Positions 33,886 through 39,693 of a stretch of DNA of 39,693 nt are shown here, one piece after another. The notes beneath the pieces are model-generated. The model saw nothing but the letters and a program-made list of their open reading frames with translations, made no database searches and was not told where the DNA came from. The translations under genes and the position numbers were made by a program. The number at the start of each line of letters is the position of its first letter. Within the stretch, counting starts at the first letter, position 1. This stretch comes from JACJXF01 sp964349045 (lineage in GTDB: Bacteria > Bacteroidota > Bacteroidia > Bacteroidales > GCA-2748055): NCBI GenBank assembly GCA_964349045.1, contig CAYGFI010000025.1, positions 1-39,693 of the forward strand. Reading direction: 5' to 3'.

Positions 33886-36800
33886 GAAAAATTTTAGGAT
33901 TGGATTTAGGAACTGCATCAATTGGCTGGGCTTTAGTCAATGAAGCAGAGAATGAAAATGAAAAATCATCTATTATTAAAATCGGTTCACGAATTATTCA
34001 ATATGGAGATAATTTAGTAAAGGTTGATAAAACCGGTAAAATATCCGCATCCATGGAACCTGAAAAGGATTTTTCAAGTGGAAAAGGATTATCTCCAAAT
34101 GCTGGAAGAACAAAGCAAAGAAGTGCAAGGAGAAATTTACAGCGTTACAAATTGCGAAGAGAGAACCTGATTGAAATATTAAAGCAACACTTTATAATCC
34201 CTGGTGATTTTGTTTTTTCAGAGGAAGGGAATGCAACTACTTTCAAAACCTACAAATTCAGGGCGAATGCAGCCACTGTGAAAATTCCATTAGAAGAATT
34301 TGTTCGCGTCCTGTTAATGATTAATAAAAAAAGAGGCTATAAAAGCAGTCGAAAAGCAAAAGGTGAAGAAGAAGGCCAATTAATTGATGGGATGGCAATT
34401 GCAAAGCAATTATATGAAAATAAGCAGACTCCCGGACAGTTAACTTTTGAATTATTACTTGCAGGGAAAAAATACATTCCTGATTTTTATCGTTCCGACT
34501 TACATGCTGAGTTTGATAATATCTGGGCCTTTCAAAAGCAGTTTCATAGTTCCTTTCTTAGTAATGAGTCGTACAAAAAATTAAAAGGTCAAAAGAAAAA
34601 CTTTACTAAGTATTACTGCGAAAATATTTTAAAAATAGATACCCCTGAATTACAGGGAAATTTTAATGAGAAAAAACACGCTCGTTATGAATTAAGAAGT
34701 AAAGCAGTTACTCAGCAACTTGGAATTGGTGAAGTTGCAATAGTTCTGGCTGAAATTAATGGAGATATAAATTCCTCAAGCGGGTATCTTGGAGCAATAA
34801 GCGACAGAAGCAAAGAATTATATTTTAATAAAATTACAGTTGGACAGTACCTTTATAATCAAATTGAAGCTAATCCAAATGCGAGTCTAAAAAAACAAGT
34901 TTTTTATCGTCAGGATTATCTTGATGAGTTCAATACAATTTGGGATAGACAGGCTAATTTCCATAAGGAGCTCACTTCTGAGTTAAAATCCGAAATACGC
35001 GATGTAATTATCTTTTATCAAAGAAGACTTAAATCGCAAAAGGGATTAATTAGTTTCTGTGAATTCGAAAACAAACAAATTGAAGTAATGGTAGATGGAA
35101 AGAAAAAAATTAAAACTCGGGGTTCAAGAGTTATTCCAAAATCATCTCCAATATTCCAGGAATTTAAAATATGGCAAATACTTAATAATATTGAGGTAAC
35201 TGAGACTAAAACTAAAGCAACAAGAGAACTTTTTGAGGAAGAAAAGGAAAACCTGTTTGAAGAACTAAGTTGCAAAGCCAAAATTTCAAAAAAGGAAGCT
35301 CTGAAATTACTTTTCGATCGTTCGTCAGAATATGACTTGAACTATAAAGATATTGAAGGAAATAAAACAAATGCAGCATTATATGAGGCGTATCAGAAAA
35401 TTATTATACAATCTGGACATGAGGAAAAGGATTTCACTAAAATGAGATCATCCGATGTAAAAGACTATGTAACACAAATCTTTCATACACTTGGAATTAA
35501 GTCCGATATACTGGATTTTGACTCATCGCTTGAAGGCAATGAAATTGAGAAACAATTACATTTCCAATTATGGCATTTGCTATACTCATTTGAAGGTGAC
35601 AACACCCCAACAGGAAACGAAAAGTTAATTATAACCTTACAGACAAAATTTGGTTTCGAGAAAGAATATGCACAGATAGTTGCCAATGTTTCTTTGCCAG
35701 CTGATTATGGAAGTCTAAGTGCCAAAGCAATTCGCAAAATATTACCTCATTTAAAGGATGGATTTTCTTATGGTGGTAGAAAAGACAGGCCAGAAGAACC
35801 AAGTGCATGTGAATATGCAGGATACAGACACTCAAAATCTTCATTAACCAAAGAAGAAAAAGAAAAAAAGGTTTACAAGAATAATTTAGAAGTTCTTCCA
35901 AAGAATAGTCTTCGAAATCCAATAGTTGAGAAAATCCTCAACCAAATGGTTAATGTAGTAAATTCAGCTATCGAAGAATATGGCAAACCGGATGAAATAA
36001 GAATTGAACTCGCCCGTGATCTGAAGATGAGCGCTGAAGAAAGAAAAGAAAAAAGTGATGCCATTTCAAAAAGCACAGCGGATCATGAAAAATATCGCAA
36101 AATTTTACAGACAGATTTTGGCTTAAAGCATGTAAGCAGAAATGATTTGATTCGCTACAAGCTATATCTGGAGCTAAAAAATACAGGATTTAAATCTCTA
36201 TATTCAAACACATATATTGCTCCAAATGAGCTATTTTCAAAAAAATTCGATATAGAACATATATTACCAAAAGCGAAAATTTTCGATGACTCCTTTTCAA
36301 ATAAAACAATTGAACTGAAATCTGTAAATCTTGAAAAAGGTGATAAAACAGCTTTTGATTTTGTAAAAGAAAAATATGGAGAAGAAGAAGCTATAAAATA
36401 TAAACAAAGAGTGGAGGAATTATTCCTTGGAAAAAATATTGATGAAAGTAATAAGGAAGAAAACCATTCAATGCTGAGAATCTCAAAAACCAAACGTAAC
36501 AAACTGCTAATGACAGAAAAGGAAATACCTGACGGATTTATTGAACGGGAATTACGTGAAACACAATATATTGCTAAGAAAGCCAAAACAATGCTGGAGG
36601 ATATTTGCAAAGATGTAACATCAACAACCGGGAGTGTAACTGACCGGTTAAGAGAGGATTGGCAGCTAATTGATATCATGCAGGAACTGAACTGGGAAAA
36701 ATACAATAAACTTGGAATGACAAACGAATTCACCAATGATGAGGGTAATAAAATAAGGAGAATTAATGACTGGACAAAAAGAAATGATCACCGCCATCAT

Positions 36801-38147
36801 GCGATGGATGCAATAACTGTTGCTTTTACAAAACGCAGCCATGTTCAATATCTCAACAATTTAAACGCAAGAAGTGATAAAAGCGGAAGTATCTATGGGA
36901 TTGAGCAAAAAGAATTGTACCGTGATAATCACAACGGATTGCGTTTCAAACCCCCTATCCCTATTGATGATTTTAGAGTAGAAGCAAAAAAGCAATTAGA
37001 AAATACGCTGATTTCATTTAAGGCTAATAACAAAGTGGTTACTAAAAACAAAAACAGATTTAAGGTAAAACATGGCGAAATAACAAAAACCGAACTAACC
37101 CCCAGAGGACAGTTACATTTAGAAACCGTTTATGGAAGCATTAAACGTTATAAAACTGAGGAAGTTAAAGTTGGAGGAGCTCTTACATCGGAAATTATTA
37201 ATAGAGTTTCTAAGAAAAATATAAGGGAAGCCTTATTAAAACGATTGGCGGAATTTGATAATGATGCTAAAAAAGCTTTTACAGGAAAAAATAATATTGA
37301 AAAAAATCCAATATATTTCGACAAACATCAATCATTTAAATTACCTGCAACGGTGAAAATTGTATCACAGGAAACAATTTATACCATTCGAAAAGATATC
37401 ACTCCGGATTTAAAAATTGATAAAGTTATTGACCCTAAAATTAAAAGTATTCTGGAGGCTCGTCTGCAGGAAAATAATGGTGATGCAAAACAAGCTTTTT
37501 CAAATCTTTCAGAAAACCCGATCTGGCTCAATAAAGAAAAAGGTATTTCTGTAAAACGGGTAACGATTACCGGGATCAATAACGCTGTTTCTTTGCGTGA
37601 CAAAAAAGATTTGAATGGAAATTTCATTTTGGATGATTCAGGAAATAAAATTGAAACGGATTTTGTAAATACAGGAAATAACCATCATGTTGCCATTTAC
37701 AAAGATGAAAACGGGAACCTTCAGGAAAAAGTAGTCGCTTTTTATGAAGCTGTTGAACGTGCAAACCAGGGATTACCCATTATCAATAAAACCTATAATC
37801 AGGAACTGGGTTGGCAATTCCTGTTTACCATGAAGCAAAATGAATGCTTTGTTTTTCCCAATGAGAAAACGGGATTTGATCCGCAGGAAATTGACTTAAT
37901 GGATATGGGGAATTATTGTATTATTAGTCCAAATCTATTTATCTTACAAACTATGTCCAGAGTAGAATATGGAAACAATATTATCAGAGACTATAAGTTT
38001 AGGCATCATTTAGAAACTACAAAAAGTGATAAGACTGCTTTAAAGAATATTACATACAAACAATATAAAACTCTTTCTGAATTTAAAAAAATCGTAAAAG
38101 TTAGATTAAATCACTTAGGCAAAATTGTTAAAATCGGTGAAGAATGA
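33879..38147 (+). CDS. cas9: Cas9, type II-C RNA-guided endonuclease
   Basis: A 1422-residue dual-nuclease effector, in the long range of Bacteroidetes II-C proteins. RuvC-I holds Asp9 (ILGLDLGTASIGWALV). The arginine-rich bridge helix is at about 73-98 (NAGRTKQRSARRNLQRYKLR). RuvC-II has Glu710 (IRIELARDL). The HNH nuclease has His794 in FDIEHILPKAK. RuvC-III has His974 and Asp977 (RHHAMDAI). The C-terminal 350 residues form the wedge/PAM-interacting part. All catalytic residues are present, so it should cut DNA. The PAM cannot be read from sequence. The gene is AT-rich compared with cas1 and overlaps it by four bases. No csn2 or cas4 is present, which makes it II-C. Confidence 0.97.
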   Translation: MSRKILGLDLGTASIGWALVNEAENENEKSSIIKIGSRIIQYGDNLVKVDKTGKISASMEPEKDFSSGKGLSPNAGRTKQRSARRNLQRYKLRRENLIEILKQHFIIPGDFVFSEEGNATTFKTYKFRANAATVKIPLEEFVRVLLMINKKRGYKSSRKAKGEEEGQLIDGMAIAKQLYENKQTPGQLTFELLLAGKKYIPDFYRSDLHAEFDNIWAFQKQFHSSFLSNESYKKLKGQKKNFTKYYCENILKIDTPELQGNFNEKKHARYELRSKAVTQQLGIGEVAIVLAEINGDINSSSGYLGAISDRSKELYFNKITVGQYLYNQIEANPNASLKKQVFYRQDYLDEFNTIWDRQANFHKELTSELKSEIRDVIIFYQRRLKSQKGLISFCEFENKQIEVMVDGKKKIKTRGSRVIPKSSPIFQEFKIWQILNNIEVTETKTKATRELFEEEKENLFEELSCKAKISKKEALKLLFDRSSEYDLNYKDIEGNKTNAALYEAYQKIIIQSGHEEKDFTKMRSSDVKDYVTQIFHTLGIKSDILDFDSSLEGNEIEKQLHFQLWHLLYSFEGDNTPTGNEKLIITLQTKFGFEKEYAQIVANVSLPADYGSLSAKAIRKILPHLKDGFSYGGRKDRPEEPSACEYAGYRHSKSSLTKEEKEKKVYKNNLEVLPKNSLRNPIVEKILNQMVNVVNSAIEEYGKPDEIRIELARDLKMSAEERKEKSDAISKSTADHEKYRKILQTDFGLKHVSRNDLIRYKLYLELKNTGFKSLYSNTYIAPNELFSKKFDIEHILPKAKIFDDSFSNKTIELKSVNLEKGDKTAFDFVKEKYGEEEAIKYKQRVEELFLGKNIDESNKEENHSMLRISKTKRNKLLMTEKEIPDGFIERELRETQYIAKKAKTMLEDICKDVTSTTGSVTDRLREDWQLIDIMQELNWEKYNKLGMTNEFTNDEGNKIRRINDWTKRNDHRHHAMDAITVAFTKRSHVQYLNNLNARSDKSGSIYGIEQKELYRDNHNGLRFKPPIPIDDFRVEAKKQLENTLISFKANNKVVTKNKNRFKVKHGEITKTELTPRGQLHLETVYGSIKRYKTEEVKVGGALTSEIINRVSKKNIREALLKRLAEFDNDAKKAFTGKNNIEKNPIYFDKHQSFKLPATVKIVSQETIYTIRKDITPDLKIDKVIDPKIKSILEARLQENNGDAKQAFSNLSENPIWLNKEKGISVKRVTITGINNAVSLRDKKDLNGNFILDDSGNKIETDFVNTGNNHHVAIYKDENGNLQEKVVAFYEAVERANQGLPIINKTYNQELGWQFLFTMKQNECFVFPNEKTGFDPQEIDLMDMGNYCIISPNLFILQTMSRVEYGNNIIRDYKFRHHLETTKSDKTALKNITYKQYKTLSEFKKIVKVRLNHLGKIVKIGEE

Positions 38148-39076
38148 TCAAACGCACCCTCTACTTTGGCAACCCATCCTACCTGAGTCTTTCAAATTCC
38201 CAATTGCTGATCCGTTTGCCGGAAGTTGAGAAAAATGAATTATTGCCCTCAGAGTTTAAAAAGGAGGCCAAAGCAAGCATCCCGGTTGAAGATATCGGTA
38301 TCGTGGTACTCGACCATAAACAGATTACCATCACCCAGGCTCTTCTGGAAGCCCTTATGGAAAACAATACGGTAGTGATTACCTGCAACAGTACCCATCA
38401 TCCCATCGGACTGCTGATGCCCCTTAGCGGAAATACCATTCAGAACGAGCGGTTCAGGGCGCAACTGGATGCTTCGGAACCGCTTAAAAAGCAATTATGG
38501 GCCCAAACGATTTCACAGAAAATTAAAAATCAGAGCGTGGTTCTTGAGGAAAGAGGAATTGAAAACAGTTTTCTGATCCCGCTTTACCGGAATGTTAAAA
38601 GCGGGGATACCGACAACTGCGAGGCAACGGCTGCAGCCTATTACTGGCAGCATATTTTTCCCGGAATCCCGGATTTTAAGAGATTCCGTGAGGGCATTCC
38701 CCCGAATAATTACCTGAATTACGGATATGCCCTTCTTCGCGCCACCATGGCAAGAAGCCTTGTGGGTGCAGGACTTCTTCCCACCCTCGGAATTCACCAT
38801 GCAAACCGATACAATGCCTATTGCCTGGCCGACGACATTATGGAGCCCTACCGCCCGTTCGTGGACCAGGTGGTTTGTGAAACGGTTGACCGGCACGGTA
38901 CTGATGAGAATATTTCCACCGAAATAAAAACAGTTTTATTAAAAATTCCGGCCATGGATGTGCTGCTCGATGGGGAGAAAAGCCCGCTGATGGTTGCTAC
39001 CCAGCGCACCGCGGTAAGCCTGGTACGATGTTTTGAAGGTGATCAAAGAAAAATTCTCTATCCCGAATATATATGA
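38144..39076 (+). CDS. cas1: Cas1, CRISPR adaptation integrase
   Basis: Inserts new spacers as a complex with Cas2. The 310 residues include the type II-style N-terminal beta domain (KRTLYFGNPSYLSLSNSQLL) and the helical catalytic domain: Glu160 (NCEATAAAYYWQHIF), His219 in LGIHHANRYNAYC, and the acidic cluster D230, D231, E234 (LADDIMEPYRPF). All are intact. It starts with ATGA overlapping the cas9 stop and overlaps cas2 by four bases at the other end. Confidence 0.97.
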   Translation: MIKRTLYFGNPSYLSLSNSQLLIRLPEVEKNELLPSEFKKEAKASIPVEDIGIVVLDHKQITITQALLEALMENNTVVITCNSTHHPIGLLMPLSGNTIQNERFRAQLDASEPLKKQLWAQTISQKIKNQSVVLEERGIENSFLIPLYRNVKSGDTDNCEATAAAYYWQHIFPGIPDFKRFREGIPPNNYLNYGYALLRATMARSLVGAGLLPTLGIHHANRYNAYCLADDIMEPYRPFVDQVVCETVDRHGTDENISTEIKTVLLKIPAMDVLLDGEKSPLMVATQRTAVSLVRCFEGDQRKILYPEYI

Positions 39077-39417
39077 GCATTAAACTCGAACGATTAAATG
39101 CATACCGGGTAATGTGGACACTTGTAATGTACGATCTTCCGACAGAAACAAAGAAACAGCGAAGGGTTGCCGCCCGGTTCAGGAAAGATCTGCTGCAGGA
39201 TGGCTTCAGCATGTTCCAGTTCAGTATGTACATCAGGCACAGCGCCAGTTCTCAGAATGCAGACACTCATAAACGGAGAGTTAAAAACAGTCTGCCGGAA
39301 CTTGGGAAAGTAGGAATTCTGCAAATAACCGATAAGCAGTTCGGACAGATGGAGATTTTTTACGGGGTAAATCAACAGGAAAAAGATAATATTCCACAAC
39401 AACTCGAGCTTTTCTAA
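39073..39417 (+). CDS. cas2: Cas2, CRISPR adaptation protein
   Basis: A 114-residue Cas2 with the ferredoxin-like fold. The conserved Asp21 ends the first strand (WTLVMYDLP), followed by RRVAARFRKDLLQDGFSMFQ, SMYIRH and the interface ending GVNQQEKD. Length is as usual for type II-C. It closes the operon by overlapping cas1 by four bases. A CRISPR array should follow, but the window ends 276 bases later without a repeat. Confidence 0.96.
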   Translation: MSIKLERLNAYRVMWTLVMYDLPTETKKQRRVAARFRKDLLQDGFSMFQFSMYIRHSASSQNADTHKRRVKNSLPELGKVGILQITDKQFGQMEIFYGVNQQEKDNIPQQLELF

Positions 39418-39693
39418 AAGCAATTCATGTAGCATATTTGAAATCGGAATATTATTTCTTTCAATTCGTATTTCTTTTCAGTCTGAAGATGATATTTTAT
39501 CCCAATAATTAGATTTTCTTGTTCTTTATTGAAAAAAATCTCATAAGCTGACATAGATTTTGAAATTAAGGACATTAAGGAATATTAACGGTTGTTTTAC
39601 CAGAAATGGTAACAATCCTAATAGATGAAATTATAAAGCTGCCCTTTCAGGGCGGAGGAGAACAGGACGGTTTCTTTTCCAAGGCGTTGCCTT
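39418..39693. other. region after cas2: hairpin and start of a REP-like palindromic element, no CRISPR repeat
   Basis: An AT-rich trailer holds a hairpin at 39590-39618 (ggttgt and acca, loop GAAA, tggt, aacaatcc, with small bulges). At the edge are two perfect five-pair palindromes, gccctttcagggc (39641-39653) and aaggcgttgcctt (39681-39693), separated by 27 bases. The style, ccctttcaggg then ggcgttgcc, is familiar from dispersed Bacteroidetes intergenic elements. No copy of the predicted CRISPR repeat start (ttgtgatttgc) was found on either strand. Confidence 0.55.

Noticed and set aside
36155..36736. A 193-residue frame antisense to the cas9 HNH region
   Set aside because: It is a shadow of an A-rich gene read backwards (Ser/Phe/Ile-rich), with no start context or motif.

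Overview
The window looks like chromosomal DNA from a Bacteroidota bacterium, probably Bacteroidales or a close relative. The evidence is the gldE-gldD gliding/type IX secretion pair, a type IX-type C-terminal sorting domain on an M14 peptidase, a Bacteroidetes-type transketolase and YchF, several TAnnTTTG (-7) plus TTG (-33) promoters, few Shine-Dalgarno sites, and a type II-C CRISPR locus with a long Cas9. I cannot name a genus.

Layout, left to right. (1) 1-5.7 kb: the end of pruA (proline catabolism), sodA, a two-domain acyltransferase of the OlsF/Gls aminolipid type, and a LysE-family exporter. (2) 5.7-11.7 kb: lnt, then an ECF sigma factor, a likely membrane anti-sigma factor, two exported beta-repeat (adhesin-like, head-GIN) proteins and two small outer-membrane-type proteins, all on the plus strand. 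(3) 11.7-16 kb, minus strand: dsbD, rng, a 29-residue basic ribosomal protein gene and hup. (4) 16-21 kb, plus strand: mutY, ssb, gldE, gldD, a phosphopantetheinyl transferase and a PcrB/GGGP synthase homologue. (5) 21-29 kb, minus strand: an outer-membrane protein, a subtilisin-like protease broken by a one-base homopolymer frameshift, a PafA-like alkaline phosphatase homologue that has lost most of its metal ligands, an M14 peptidase, ychF, and the N-terminal stub of a TonB-dependent receptor. (6) 29-33 kb: transketolase and an exported von Willebrand factor A protein. (7) 33.4-39.7 kb: a mini winged-helix gene, a tracrRNA with promoter and terminator (minus strand), and cas9-cas1-cas2 (plus strand, 4-nt overlaps). 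No CRISPR array is visible; it probably lies beyond the right edge.

Two themes stand out. First, the tracrRNA is encoded head-to-head with cas9: its promoter overlaps the cas9 start codon and its anti-repeat lies in the cas9 leader, so the two transcripts should be linked in regulation. Second, intergenic spaces hold many short tandem repeats with different unit lengths (7, 8/9, 10 and 16 bp). Most start or end within a few bases of a stop codon, and one 8/9-bp family occurs at two or three places with the same end structure but different copy number.
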